DNA from: Cyanophora paradoxa | Lineage: Eukaryota > Glaucocystophyceae > Cyanophorales > Cyanophoraceae | Assembly: GCA_004431415.1 (NCBI GenBank) | Contig: QPMI01000120.1 | Coordinates: 30,186 to 94,185, forward strand | DNA length: 64,000 nt | Direction: 5' to 3' | Part shown: positions 11,855 to 23,208 of the stretch, in pieces | Position numbering within the stretch: position 1 is the stretch's first letter | Layout: the number at the start of each line of letters is the position of its first letter | Notes under the pieces: generated by a model | The model's input: only the letters and a program-made list of their open reading frames with translations | Database searches by the model: none | Told to the model about the DNA's origin: nothing | Position numbers and translations under genes: made by a program

Positions 11855-14800
11855 CGAGGCGCTCGAAGCCGCGGCGAATACCATCAACGTGGTTATCTCG
11901 GCGCTCACCTCGCTCCGCATCGTGGACCTTGATTTGGATGTGGCGGTCGGCGCGAAGGCCTCGCTCTCCCCTGCCTCGGAAACGCTCTTGGACTCCGTCA
12001 CGCCTCACCTCGTCGCCGCCTCACCCTCGCCGGCCAGGGACACGCCACTGCTGCTCTCGGCACCGCCGCTGGCGCCGTCGCGGCGACTGCGGCCGCTGGC
12101 GCTCAATCCGGCAGCGCTCGCGGCCGAGGGCCCGGTCACTCTATGCGCGACTCAGTGGGCCCTGCCGCCGTACCGCGTCCGGTTCTTCGAAGCCGAGCGT
12201 CTCGCGGCCGCGGCCGCCGCCGCCGCCGAATCCCTCCGCCTCTGCCCGCCCGGCGGTCCCGAGCTGGCCGACAGCCGCTACCGCCTCGCCCGCGCCCTCG
12301 CCGACGCGCGCCTCCTCGGGACGGCCCTCTTTCGCACCCTCTTCGGGCGGACCCGCCTCCGCGGCTACTTCCGCGTCCTGCGCGAGTCCTCCCGCCCCGA
12401 AGGCAGCCCCGCGGGGGCCCGCTTGGCGCGCCGCCCCACCCCGGCCCCCGCCCCGCCCTTCTAGGCTTCTAAGCTTCCATGCGCCCGCCCCGCCCCGCCC
12501 CGCCCCGCCCCGCCCCAACCCGCCCCAACCCGCCCCGCCCCGCCCCGCCCCGCCCCGCCCCGCCCGCCCCGCCCCGCTCCGCCCCGCCCTGCCCCGCCCC
12601 GCCCCGCCCCGCCCCGCCCCTCCCCGCCCCGCCCCGCCCCGCCCCGCCCCGCCCCGCCCCGCCCCGCACCGCCCGCCCGCCCCGCCCCGCCCGCCCCGCC
12701 CCGCCCCGCCCCGCCCTGCCCCGCCCTGCCCCGCCCCGCCCCAACCCGCCCCGCCCCGCCCCGCCCTGCCCCGCCCTGCCCCGCCCCGCCCTCCCCGCCC
12801 CGCCCCGCCCCGCCCCGCCCCGCCCCGCCCCGCCCCGCCCCGCCCCGCCCCGCCCTGCCCCGCCGCGCCCCGCCCCTCCCCGCCCCGCCCCGCCCCAACC
12901 CGCCCCGCCCCGCCCCGCCCCGCCCCGCCCCGCCAGCGAGCGTATCGGCGGCAGGTGCGCGCGATCGTGCGGGCCCTGGCCCAGAGCCTTCTCGAGCCGC
13001 TCCATCCCCCCCCGGACGCCCCCGCCCCCCCCGGGCCCGGCTGGACCGTGTCGGACGCCGAGGTACCCCCCTCTCCTCGCCCCCTCCCCCTCCCCCGGCC
13101 CGCCCATTCAAGCCGCCTCGCAGATTCTCGTGGACCACAGCTTTGCACTGGCCCGGGTACGTGGCGCGCGCCGGGGGGTGGGGGGGTAATGGGAGGAAGG
13201 GGTGAGGGCGAGGCCGCCCCAACGGGCCGAGCGGCGCGCGGGTACCGTACGCGCAGGCGGCGACATGGGAGGCCCCCAACGCCATGTCGGACCTCTTCGA
13301 AATGGAGTGGGATCAGGCCGCTCAGGTGAGCGCCTCGAGACCCCTTCAGACGCCTTCTTTCGGCTTGGCGAACCAGGCCTAGTCGAATCGCTAGCTAGAT
13401 AGCTCGCTGCGAAATCGCGTCCCGCGCCCCCTCGCCGCCGCATCGTGCCATGGCTGACGCGGGCGCGCGGCGCCGGCGCCGCGCCGGCAGCTGGCGCGGC
13501 GAGCGGACGAACTCTCCCTCCCATTCGCGGCGGATCCCGAGGCGGGGGCGGCCGGGGGCCGGCTGCGCGCGAAGGCCCTGTGCCTTCGGGCGTACCTCTG
13601 TGACCAGTTCGGCCGCTGCCAGGAGGCGCTGGAGGCGGGGTACAGTGCCTTGGCCGAGCTGCGGCGCCGGCAGCTCGCCCCGGGGTCCCTCGAGGCTGAG
13701 CTTGTCGCCCGGGTCGCCATGCTGCATCGTACCCCCCTTCCCTCTCGCCCCCTCCCCCCCCCCCAATCTCTCCCGACCGCTCCCTTCGTTCGCAGTGCGC
13801 GAGAACGACTTCGTTCGCGGCTTCGCGATGGCGGGGGAGGCGTACAGCGCGGGGGGTACCGAGGAGGAAGCGCTCCTCAGCTCTTACCTCCAGCACCGCG
13901 CGAACGGTGCCCCTCGCCCCCCCCCCCCCCCCCCCCCCTTCTCCCCCCGCCGCCCCCGGGCCGCTCCGCCTAGGCCTGCGATCGCTTGCCTGAATCGGGT
14001 CGGCGGCGGTACCCCGCCCCCCCTCGCGCGCGCGCGCGCGTAGCGTGGGCGGCGTTACTGAACAACGAGGTGGAGCGGGGGGTACGGGCCGCCGAGGGCG
14101 CCCTCGAGGCGGCGGGGCGCCTGGGAGAGGCCGGCCGGTCAGCAAAGGCCGCCCTCCCCCCCCCCCCCCCCCCCCCCCCCCCCCGCCGCGCCCGCCCCGC
14201 CCGGCCCCGCCTTAGTCCACGCGCGCGCGCGCAGGCTCCTGCTCCCGTCGGCGCTGCAGGAGCTCGGGCTGGCTTGCGAGGTCGAGGGCAGCTGGCGGCG
14301 CATCCTCGGCATCGGCCGCCGCTTCCTCTCCGCCCTCGACCAGGCGCGTCCCGTCCTGTACATGTCCCGTACCCCCCCCTTCCTAAACCCCCCCCCCCCC
14401 CCCCGCAGCTGAAGGACCCATCGCTTCCCGTGCTCGACCTGTGTGGACCCTTCGCCTTCATCCGGTGGCTCGTGCGCGTTCTTAGCTAGCTCGTTAGAAG
14501 TTCACGTTTGCACACATTCTGTTATAGAAGCTCATCATAGTCTTGGCTTCTCAGAAGCTATAGCTAACATCAGTATTATGCAATCGCAATCGCAGACGTT
14601 AACATTTATAGTCTTAGAGGGCTAGAAGCTTCCCGCCCCGACCCGCGCCGGCCCGCCCCGCCCCGTCGCGACCCGCCGGGGCGCAGTCGCCTGCAGCCCA
14701 CCTCGCCGCCACCCGATGCATCCTCCTCATGTTCAAGGCGCGCCGAGCTCGCTTGTTGACTTACTCGTGGCCGGCTGATTGTATATATTGCGGTACCCCT

Positions 14801-15533
14801 GCAGGGCTGGGAGGGCTTCCAGAGCTTCCCCCTCTACGCCCACGCGCTCGTGTACGCCGGGGAGCTCTACTCAGACGCCGGTGAGCTTAAACTTCTGTTA
14901 GCTAGCATCTCGATTTCATAATAATTCGTCTCCGCTTACGTTTGTAAGGAGCTTCAGCGTATTATAATGCGCCACGTCATTCTTCCATCTTTTATTAGTG
15001 TCATCTTGACTCTCAAGCTTAAGCTTCTCGCGATCGGGCGCTCTTGATCTCATATATATGACTCAGGACGGGACGCGGAGGCAGCGGCGCACCTGCGCGC
15101 GGCTGGGGAGGAGTACGAACGCCGCTTCCCGCACGTGTACCCCCCCGAGCACCCGCGCTTCGGCCGCCTGCGCGAGGCGCTGCTGGGCCTGCGGCGGGCC
15201 CCGAAGGCCCCGCGCCCTGCCGCCGCCGACGGCGGCGATGGCTCCCAGGAGGACTACGCCCCTACGGAGGGCTCAGAGGCGGCAGCGGCAGCGGCAGCGG
15301 CAGCTGCAGCGGCGGCGGCGGCGGCAGCGGCGGATGAAGGAGCGGACGCCAGTTGTGAAGCGGTGGCAGCGGCGGAGGAGGAGGAGGCGACGCGAGTCGA
15401 TCGACCGCCCCCGCTGCACCTCGCCGCCGCCTTTGATGTCCTGGCCGGCAATCGCGAAGCGGCGCGGGTCGACCGGCCGCCCCCGCTGCGTCTCGCCGCC
15501 GCCTTCGATTTCATAGCGAGTTTGTTCACGTGA
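11855..15533 (+). CDS. TPR-like repeat protein, multi-exon
   Basis: Exons inferred from coding content between GT-AG borders. One at about 11855-12400 includes V-V-I-S-A-L-T-S-L-R-I-V-D-L-D-L. A chain near 12945-13325 includes V-R-A-I-V-R-A-L-A-Q-S and I-L-V-D-H-S-F-A-L-A-R. Further exons lie at about 13500-13725, near 13800-13900, 14050-14340 and 14409-14465. The last ones are 14805-14880 and 15067-15533 (intron 14881-15066, phase correct). The end encodes L-Y-A-H-A-L-V-Y-A-G-E-L-Y-S-D-A-G-R-D-A-E-A-A-type helices, typical of tetratricopeptide repeats; these are also found in SMYD-type C-termini, but no SET domain is seen. A poly-Ala/Glu stretch and a duplicated R-V-D-R-P-P-P-L motif precede the TGA. 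The start is unknown. I infer a scaffold protein. Confidence 0.5.
12479..12937. repeat. (CGCCC)n minisatellite inside an intron
   Basis: About 460 bp of CGCCC pentamers with scattered CCTG, CAAC and CTCC variants. It is followed by ccag and then a coding exon, so it serves as the 3' part of an intron of the TPR-like gene. On the other strand it is G-rich and could form quadruplexes. Confidence 0.95.
13917..14404 (+). repeat. Poly-C tracts in successive introns
   Basis: Uninterrupted or nearly uninterrupted C-runs at 13917-13938 (22), 14156-14184 (29) and 14388-14404 (17). Each sits between a GT-type donor and a downstream AG. They occupy the place of the polypyrimidine tract, with no T. The lengths may be affected by sequencing. 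Confidence 0.85.
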
Positions 15534-16749
15534 AAAGGCAGTGGAGGGCACTAGTACTATAGCTAGGCGTGCCCACACTCCACTGCCTTTTCCTGGCCGG
15601 CGCCTTCGATTCTCTCGCCGGCCCGTTCTCCTGGCCGGATTCCCTTCGATTTCCTCGCCGGATTTCCTTCGATTTCCACTGCCTTTTCGTGGCCGGCGCC
15701 TTCGCCTGGCCGGCGCTTCCACCGCACCTCGCCGGCACCCTCAACTTCCCGGCCGGCCCGTGGCGCCGGCCCGGCCCCCGGCGCAAGCCGAGAAGCTGGG
15801 GCGTCGACCCGAGCGCTAGCTATTTATAGCCCTCCTCGGCGTGCAGCAGCCGTACAGCTTTATCTCTCTATCCGCCCCGTATGATGATGACGACGACTAA
15901 ACCCGCTTCCCAAACCATCATTTCTTCTCCCGCCCCCGGCTCTCCCTCAAGGCATTATGCCCGTGCACCTGCAGCCGCTGAGCCCGTGCTTGAGCAACAG
16001 CGATCCTAGTACTAGTGTGAATGTGATCATGATCCATGATCCATGTGAACATGATCATGATGTGATCATTACTAGTGTGAATGTGATCATGATCCATGAT
16101 CCATGTGAACATGATCATGATGTGATCAGTACTAGTGTGGCTGTGATCATGATCCGATGATCCATGTGAAAATGAATGTGGAAGCCTAAGCCCCTGGAAG
16201 ATTGAGCACCTTTCTGGCTTCGACTTCGACTTCGCATTCGGCCGCGGCCCCTCACAATATCAGGGCCCGGGCCGGGCCCCCCCGCGCGCGCCAGCATTTT
16301 CGGTTCAGGAGCTGCAGCGCTAGCTGCCGCGGTGCAGATTGTAGATGCCTATAAGCTCAAGTGGCCATTTGCAAGTTGCTCTCTCGGGATCCGTTTGCTT
16401 CTTCTAACCGTTTTCTGCCATAAATCCAACTATGTATGACATCAGGGCGATTTCGTATTTACATCTTCAAGCAGTACTATAGCTAGTCGACAGCAAGTTA
16501 AAGGCGAGGAACCATGCCATGATGATGTGCCGCGGTGTGCCACGTGTGCTTCATTTCAGACAGCTGGCACCGTGGCACTGATCGTGATCATGAGCTGCTA
16601 TGGCCGTCAGGCAAGTCAAGGTGTGGCTCTGGGGAGCCGCAGAGCGCGCTGCGGTGGGAATTCGAAGGCCGTGCTAGCTTACATGTGGCCTGCCTACAAC
16701 GGCTCGTCGGCCTCGGGATCGAATCCCGCCGCGGTCGCTGCGGGGGGCG
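15534..16749. other. Non-coding, with hairpin and tandem repeat
   Basis: Just after the TPR-like gene, AGGCAGTGGAG at 15536 and CTCCACTGCCT at 15580 form an inverted repeat. It is followed by repeated GGCCGGCGCCTTCGA and TTTCCTCGCCGG words to about 15750. A 60-bp tandem array occupies 16009-16165. No gene is supported to 16749. Confidence 0.65.
16009..16165. repeat. 60-bp tandem repeat built of GATCATGATC palindromes
   Basis: About 2.5 units beginning ACTAGTGTGAATGTGATCAT. Each unit contains TGATCATGATC, two CCATGATC-like words and ACATGATCATGATG, so the unit is itself an interrupted palindrome. Confidence 0.9.
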
Positions 16750-17809
16750 GCGGGCCGAAGCGGCGCCGGCTCCGGTCTAACCCGCCCTGCCCCCGGATCG
16801 ATGGGCCGGGGGCTGTGGCCGGAGCGGCCGGCGTCGGCGGCGGAACGGCGGCCGGAGTCGGGGGCGGCCCGGGCCGGCGCTGGCTCCAATCCGTCGGCCC
16901 TTCCTGGGCCCGAGCTGGCGGGCCGGACGGCGGCGGCGCCGGCGGCGGCGGGCGGAGGGCGGCGGGGGTACGAGTTCGCCGTGGGGCCCGAACCGCTGGG
17001 ACGGGCCGGCCGAGGAGCCGGAGGCGCCGGTACCCCCCACGGGGGCGCCCGGGACGTACCCCGGCTGCGTGTACTTCGTGAGGGAGCGGCGGCGGCCGCC
17101 GGCGCCGGGGCCCGCCGGCGGGGCCGGCGCCTGAAACGAGGGCCGCCGGAGGGATGGACCCTCGCCCCCGGGCGCGGCGCCGGCGCCGGTGAGGGAGGGC
17201 CGCCGGCCGGGCCGCGGCGCGACGACGGGTACGCCCTCCTGCACCGTCTCGAGGGCCGGCGACGGGGCCGGCGCCAGAGGCGTGAAGCGGCCGGGGCCGC
17301 CGGGTACAGGCGAGACCCGAGGCAGGGGGGAGGGAGCCGGGGCGGCCGGGGTACGGCGGGACTCGATCGAGGTGCGGGCGGAAGAGATGGAGGGCCGCCG
17401 GGGCCGCAGAATCGAGAGCGAGGGCCGCCGCGCCCCCTCCGGCCCGTACTGCCGTACCCCTCAGACGAGGCGGGTGGGGGGAGGGGAGGGCGGGGTACGC
17501 AGCGCGCACGTCGAGGGCCCAGAGGCGGGCGGCGTCGATGGGGGTACGGGGATGCCCTGGAGGGACGGGCGGCGCGGGGCGGCGAGCGAGGGCCGGGGCG
17601 CCGCCGGCGGGGCGGGCGGGGCGGTCGGGGCGCCGGCGCCGCGGGGCGGGCGGGCCGGGGCCGGGGCCGCCGGGCCGGGGCCAGGGGGCGGAGGGTGCCT
17701 TCATGCGCCAGAAGCGGGGGAACTCGGGTCGCTCCCCGGTCATCAGGTACCTGGGCAGAGGGGGGGTGGGGGGGTGGGGGCTCAGGTCAGGCGGGCAAAA
17801 CTCGCTCAA
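16750..17809 (-). CDS. Possible Pro/Gly-rich coding region, unresolved
   Basis: On the minus strand an acceptor near 17750 precedes Y-L-M-T-G-E-R-P-E-F-P-R-F-W-R-M-K-A-P, which reads like real protein. A second frame near 17100-16970 holds Y-V-P-G-A-P-V-G-G-T-G. Between them are long Pro/Arg/Ala frames that may be GC artefacts. No family is recognised, and exon borders and strand are tentative. Confidence 0.25.
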
Positions 17810-18486
17810 ATCCGCGGGACCCAGAGGAGGGGGTGGGGTGGGGGGTGAAGGAAGGAGGGAAGGGGGGAGGGGAGGGCGGGGGACGGCGGGCGGCGGCGGC
17901 GGCGGAGGCGGCGGAGGCAGGAAGCCGGGGGGGTCGGGCGGGCGGGCAGAACAAGCTTCAGGCTCAGTGCTGGGACGAGGGCGGCGGGAGAAGAAGAAGT
18001 CTAGGCAGTCTTGGGGGAAGGGGGGGGAGGGGGGGGGGTTACAGAGAGGGGGGGGGGAAGCCCGGCGGGGTGGGGCGAAGCGGGGTGGGCTCGGGACGCG
18101 GCCCGGCGGGGTGGGGCGAAGCGGGGTGGGGGAAGGTCATGGGGGCCCCGCGCGCACCAGACCACACACCAGATCCACACCGCGATCGCTGCGGGGGAAA
18201 CGATGATCAGTCCCCGCGGGGAACATCTAGGCGGAGCGAGGTACGTAGAAAGCACGGCATCTAGGCCCCTCGCGGGCGGGCCGGGCGCGGCGTTCATCCC
18301 TAGGCCCTGTTCTTCGATGGGCGCTACGCCGAGCCGCTGGGCGGGGCGGGGCGAGGCTGTTCTCAAAAGCGCGTACCCCAGGAGTAGCCGCAGCCGCAGA
18401 AGCCGTCGAAGCAGTTGAGGCCGTACACCCCAATGAACGAGGCCGCCGTCTGAGAGGGGGGCGGGGCGGGGCGGAGACGCGAGGCT

Positions 18487-18779
18487 AGGTCCGCGTCCAG
18501 CGAGAGCGACGGGTCCAGCTGGGCGTCTGTGGGACGGTCGGCGCGTGAGGACGGACCGGAAGGTGCGTGCGAAGTACGCGCCGCTCGCACATTTGCGAAA
18601 GAAGTCGGCGGCTGCGGCTTCCTTGGACTCAACGCCCTTGTACATGTTCAGCGCCTCGACCTCCGCGATGGCATCCCGCGCGCTTCGCCCGTCGATGACG
18701 CCCCGCGCGTCGCCCGCCGCGCCGACGGCCGCCTCGAGCGCCGCGCCGCCAGCCGAGCCTCCAGTGCCGCGGTGCTCAT
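18487..18779 (-). pseudogene. Truncated DCTN3-like copy
   Basis: Duplicate of exon 1 and the start of exon 2 of the 8212-8999 gene. It reads M-S-T-A-A-L-E-A-R-L-A-A, but a 5-bp insertion near 18741-18750 shifts the frame. Homology stops at 18487, inside exon 2, so the C-terminal half is absent. Confidence 0.8.
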
Positions 18780-19122
18780 CGCCTGCTTCGCGGGTCGTGC
18801 GGCCGGTGCCCGGAAGCGAGTGTAGCGCGCTGGCACTTGCAATTGGAGAGGGCTAGCGCGCGCTGGCTGGCCTCGTTTTAGAGCCAGAGAGACCCAGGGG
18901 GGGACGAGCGCCGGGGGGAATGAGCGCTGGGGGGAGTACAGTCGTCACAGAGCCAGTCGACCTACAGAAGCGGCTCTGCGGCCAGCGGCGGCCTCCAGCT
19001 GTGCATTCCTGGCGTACGCGGACCGTCTCGCTGCGCTGGCGCCATGGGATAGCGGCCTCGCCGCCGGATAGCGCTTCTGACGTCCGCACGCCGCGGCGCG
19101 CGCCGCAAACATCGGACGAACA

Positions 19123-19745
19123 ATGGGTGAGCTCCAATCTTCGTCCGCATTGCTCGCGGACACCTGCGGCGTCGTCGCGCCGTCGCCGCTTTCTTCTGCT
19201 CACCGCCACTTGCGCAGGGCTCTTCACCTTCCACGCGGTGGACCTTTCCAAGGTCGACGGTGAAGCCTTAGGGACGGCCGCCATGGGGCGCGCGGCCGAG
19301 TCTATCGGCCGCGCGGCAGAGAACCTCAGCGGTTCCGTCGGCCGTGCGGCAGAGAACCTCAGCGGTTCCGTCGGCAACACCATTGCCCAATGTGCGCCCG
19401 TTCCTTCGCCTCGCAATTCCGCATCCGATCTTCGCCGCAGACACGCCCGGGAAAATCGTACTAGGCCTCGTCCTCATCGTCACCGTTCCCATCGTTACGA
19501 TCAGTGCGCCCAAGCCCCCATCCACTTCTCATGAATGCGAAATCAGACGCGCGCGCGCGCGCAGAGGTCGTCGACGCGATCATCAGCGGGGTGAAGGAGC
19601 AGAAGCACCGAGTGGCGCACGAGCACGGGGTCGTCCGCGTCCAGCGCGCCGACCAGTAGAAACTGATCATGACGAGTCGACTTCGCGCCCTACCTTCTTC
19701 AGTGGGATTCGAATTCGATGTACCTGTACAGACGCTTGCAATTGA
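19123..19745 (+). CDS. Second copy of the small TM protein gene
   Basis: Same structure as 9337-9839: ATG-G at 19123-19126, intron 19127-19217, exon 19218-19391, intron 19392-19440, exon from 19441. It begins M-G-L-F-T-F-H-A-V-D, has two G-R-A-A-E-N-L-S-G-S-V units, and keeps the hydrophobic helix K-I-V-L-G-L-V-L-I-V-T-V-P-I-V. In this frame it runs to 19745. An alternative ATG at 19531 opens a short frame (M-N-A-K-S-D-A-R-A-R-A-E) ending in A-D-Q at 19659. Splice signals and hydrophobicity are kept, so it may still be expressed. Confidence 0.5.
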
Positions 19746-19982
19746 TCGACCCTTCTGCACCTGTACAGCTGCTCGCCGAGTCGCCTTCAACGGTTCGCAT
19801 GCGTTTCGTGCTGCGATGAGCGACGTGCATGCAAACTGCCATTCCAGCCGCCAGGCTGTAGCCGCCCCGGGCCCGGCCTGCCCTCGCTTCATCGCGGACC
19901 TCGCTCGCACAAAGCTACAGTCCACGCTCATGCTGCCAGGCGCCGAGGGCGGGGGCGCAGGGGGGACGGCGCAGCGGCCCGC

Positions 19983-20510
19983 AGCGGGGGCGAGGCGGGC
20001 GGCGGTGGCGGCTCGCGGGGCGGGGCGGAGGCGCGGCGGGCGGCGGCGGCGGAGGCTCGCGGGGCGGGACGGAGGCGCAGCGTGCGGCGGCGGCGACTCG
20101 CGGGGCGGGACGGAGGCGCGGCGGGCGGCGGCGGCGGCTCGCGGGGCGGGACGGAGGCGCGGCGGGCGGCGGCGGCGGCTCGCGGGGCGTGGCGGAGGCG
20201 CGGCGGGCGGCGGCGTGGCACGCGGGGCGGGACGGAGGCGCGGCGGGCGGCGGCGGCGGCTCGCGGGGCGGGACGGAGGCGCGGCGGGCGGCGGCGGCGG
20301 CTCGCCGGGCGGGGCGGGGCGAGGCGGGCGGCGGTGGCGGCTCGCGGGGCGTGGCGGAGGCGCGGCGGGCGGCGGCGGCGGCTCGCGGGGCGGGACGGAG
20401 GCGCGGCGGGCGGCGGCGGCGGCTCGCCGGGCGGGGCGGGGGCGAGGCGGGCGGCGGTGGCGGCTCGCCGGGCGGGGCGGAGGCGCGGCGGGCGGCGGGA
20501 GCGGCAGGCG
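19983..20510. repeat. 36-bp GC-rich minisatellite
   Basis: About 14 units built on GGCGGCTCGCGGGGCGGGAC and GGAGGCGCGGCGGGC, with variants. It abuts duplication copy 2. The long frames through it (poly Gly/Arg/Ala on both strands) are repeat artefacts. Confidence 0.9.
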
Positions 20511-20770
20511 CCCAAGCGATGCGAGCGCAGACGCATCGAAGAGGCGCCACGAGCCTGACAAGCAGCCGAAGACCGCCCAGCTCCTGGGAGGAGGCCGGGC
20601 CTCCGCCCCGCCCCGCGAGCCGCGCCGCCGCACGCCGCCTCTCCGCCCCGCCCAGCGAGCCGCCGCCTTCGGTCCTTCACCGTTCGCGCGAACTACCGTA
20701 CCCTCCCCGAGGCGCGCCACCCGGGCCCTCGCCTTTGCCCCTACCCCCCTTCGCCTCACCCCCCCTCCAG

Positions 20771-21727
20771 TTCGCTTCCACGCGGCTGGATACCCTCGAG
20801 TTGAGTACCCCCAAGTTCAGCCAGGATGGGCCCGGCCTCGGTCTCCTGCGTGACGCCGCCCTTATCGCGCGCCCCTATCCCCCCTCCCCCCTCCTTCCCT
20901 TTTCGAGCCTGCTCGCAGGGGAGCCTTCGGGATCTGACCCTGCGCGGGGGTTTCCGCGACTGGACGAGCTTCGCCTCCGCCCCAAAGGTGCCGTACTCCC
21001 CCCAGTTCCGCACCCCCCTCTGATCCCGTACCCCCCGACTCGCCGCGCATCAGCTGCTCTCGCAGCTGCGGTCCCTATCGCTCCTGAAGTGCGCGGCCCG
21101 GCCCCGGCCCTTAGAAAGTGGCGGCTCATCTTAGGGGGTACTCCGCGCAGGGCCGCGGAGCTCAATCCCGTGTGCCTGGCCCTGCTCCCTCGCTTCTCGG
21201 CCCTGGAGCGACTCTCAGTCGGCCTGTCGAGCTTCCAGTGCTTCACAGCGCTCGCGGGGGCGCTGCCCGCGGTCCCCGCGCTCCGTTCGCTCTTCCTGAG
21301 CGTCTCGACCTCCAGCCATCGCCCCGAGTCCAACCAAGCGGCGGGGCGCACCGCCGTCGCCGTCCTCCTCCGCGCCGCCAGGGCGCGCACCCCCCGTCCG
21401 TCCTCGACTAATCCGTTCCTGGGCTGATTGCTGTACCCCCAGGACACGCTGGAGGAGTACGATCGGGACCACCTCTACCCCAGCGAGGAGGAGAGCGGGG
21501 CACTGGCGGCGTGCACGCGCCTGCGGCGGGCCTCGCTGACGCTGGCGGAGCCGGCCGAGGCCGTGGCCGCCGGGAACCTCGCCGCGCTGGCCCCGCTCGC
21601 CTCCGTCGCCGCCCGCCCCGCCCCGGCCCGGGGGGACCTGGAGCTTGTCCGGCGCTCCGGGGACGCCTCGGACTGGGGCGATCGCGACCTGCAGCCCCTC
21701 CTCGGCGCCCGCTGGCTCCTCGTGTAG
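20771..21727 (+). CDS. Leucine-rich-repeat protein, 3' exons
   Basis: Coding patches between plausible GT-AG pairs read as LRRs: R-L-D-T-L-E-L-S, then S-L-R-D-L-T-L-R-G (exon from 20919), then L-L-S-Q-L-R-S-L-S-L-L-K-C (exon after the AG at about 21048). These are followed by F-S-A-L-E-R-L-S-V-G-L and V-P-A-L-R-S-L-F-L-S-V. The last exon (from about 21443, after ccccag) has C-T-R-L-R-R-A-S-L-T-L and stops at 21727. Joining at 21118-21150 implies a roughly 33-nt intron. The 5' end is unknown; it may begin upstream near 20600. F-box/LRR or similar adaptor proteins have this layout, but no F-box is visible. Confidence 0.5.
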
Positions 21728-23208
21728 GCCCTGAGGGCCGCCGGGGCGCGCCTTCCGAAGTTCGATTCGGTCAATTCACTCCCCATGTACCCCTCCAGTA
21801 CTTTTATTCCGTACCCCTGTGGTGAACAAGCCCCCGCATTCCCCCATTGCGCCCTCCTCCCAAATCACCACTTCTTCTCCCGCCCACCCCCTTCATGTCT
21901 GCGGCCGCCGTGCACGCACACATATATGGTATACGTACCCCCTGCATTCGTTTTCCGGCCGCCTTGGGGGAACGAACTGCGCGGCCGGCGAGTCTGGACT
22001 CTGGACTTCGAATTTAGATCCGGTCGCACATATATATCAAAACCCATGGCCAGCAGCTGCAGTATGACGCCACGTGCACGCAGCTGCAGCGCCGCGGCGC
22101 AGCTACGAGGCTAGCTACACCTACAGTCCGACGGTCCTAGCTATATAATATGATATAGCGCTAATCATGAAGTTGAGCTAATACGTGTGCGTACGTATGC
22201 TAATGCGCTATACGCTATACGTATATATGCGTATGCTAATGAAAACTAAGTTGAGCTCGCGACTCGATCGATATCCGTATCACGTTTAATTTGCTTCATG
22301 GTCTTTAAACGCGTATGAAAAACTGAGAATTCGTACGAGAATGTAGCTGGCAAGTTGATTCGAAAACGTCACGGCGTGGGAGGAATATCACGCAAAGAAC
22401 AATTAGAAGGCTCTAAGCTCTGACTCCGTGAGCTGATCATGAAAAACAAAGGATCATGAAAAGCGGGAGGAATATCACGCAAACAACAAAAAGAAGTCTC
22501 TTATATAATTATATATCATTGCCGAAAGTTGAAATATAAGCTCTGATCATGAAAAATGAAGGACGCGAGGCACGGAGTCCGGATCCGGGAGCCGCTGAGC
22601 CTTGTGCACGGTCCTGTCGCGTAGATGCCATGATCGGTGCCGGCGAGCCCGGCAGCGCTTGCAATTGCTCAGCGTCCGAAGCCATGGCCACCGCCACGTG
22701 CCGCAGTGCACGTGCCATGGGCGGGGCCGGATCCGATGATCCGGATCCGGAGGCGCGCACGTGGCGGGGCGGGCGCCGGCCGCGGGGCGGGCGGGCGGGC
22801 GGGGCGGGGCGGGGCGGGGCGCGCGGCGGGGCGGGGCGGGGAGAGGCGGGAAAATCCGTCGCCTGGGGAGGGGAAGTACACGTATGTGGGGGGACGACTC
22901 CGGATCCAGACTCGCGATCGGCCGCGATCGCCAGCCAACCTGGCGGGCCGGCACGGGGCGCGCGCGGGGGGCTCGAGCCCGAGGCCCCGGCCCGAGCTGG
23001 ACGAGTCGGAAGGATGCGGAGAATCCGGACCCGAGCCGGGTTGAAGGGGGTATGGCGGGTCGGTTGTGTGTGCACGAGATCCGGAGCTGATAACGAAGGA
23101 AAAAAGGGAAGAAAAGGAAAAAAAGGAGAGACGAAGGGAAAGCGCTGGGCTGCGGTGTTGCTGGGTCGCTGGCGCTGGTTCAGCGAAGGGCCCAGCTGCA
23201 GGCCAGGC
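21728..23208. other. Intergenic, AT-rich then GC-rich, no gene seen
   Basis: 22100-22550 is AT-rich with TATA and ACGTATA palindromes and a repeated ATATCACGCAAA-type word (near 22386 and 22472). 22760-22850 is a GGGGC-type tract able to form quadruplexes. No supported exons. Confidence 0.55.

Larger units (their letters stand above)
18487..19982. repeat. Segmental duplication, copy 2
   Basis: Counterpart of 8697-10233. The left edge is abrupt at AGGTCCGCG inside a dynactin exon. The right edge fades at GGCGCAGCGGCCCGC, where the GC-rich minisatellite begins. Confidence 0.9.

Noticed and set aside
12141-13148. Glycine/arginine or proline-rich frames on both strands of the CGCCC satellite
   Set aside because: Open in all frames purely because the pentamer repeat lacks stop codons.
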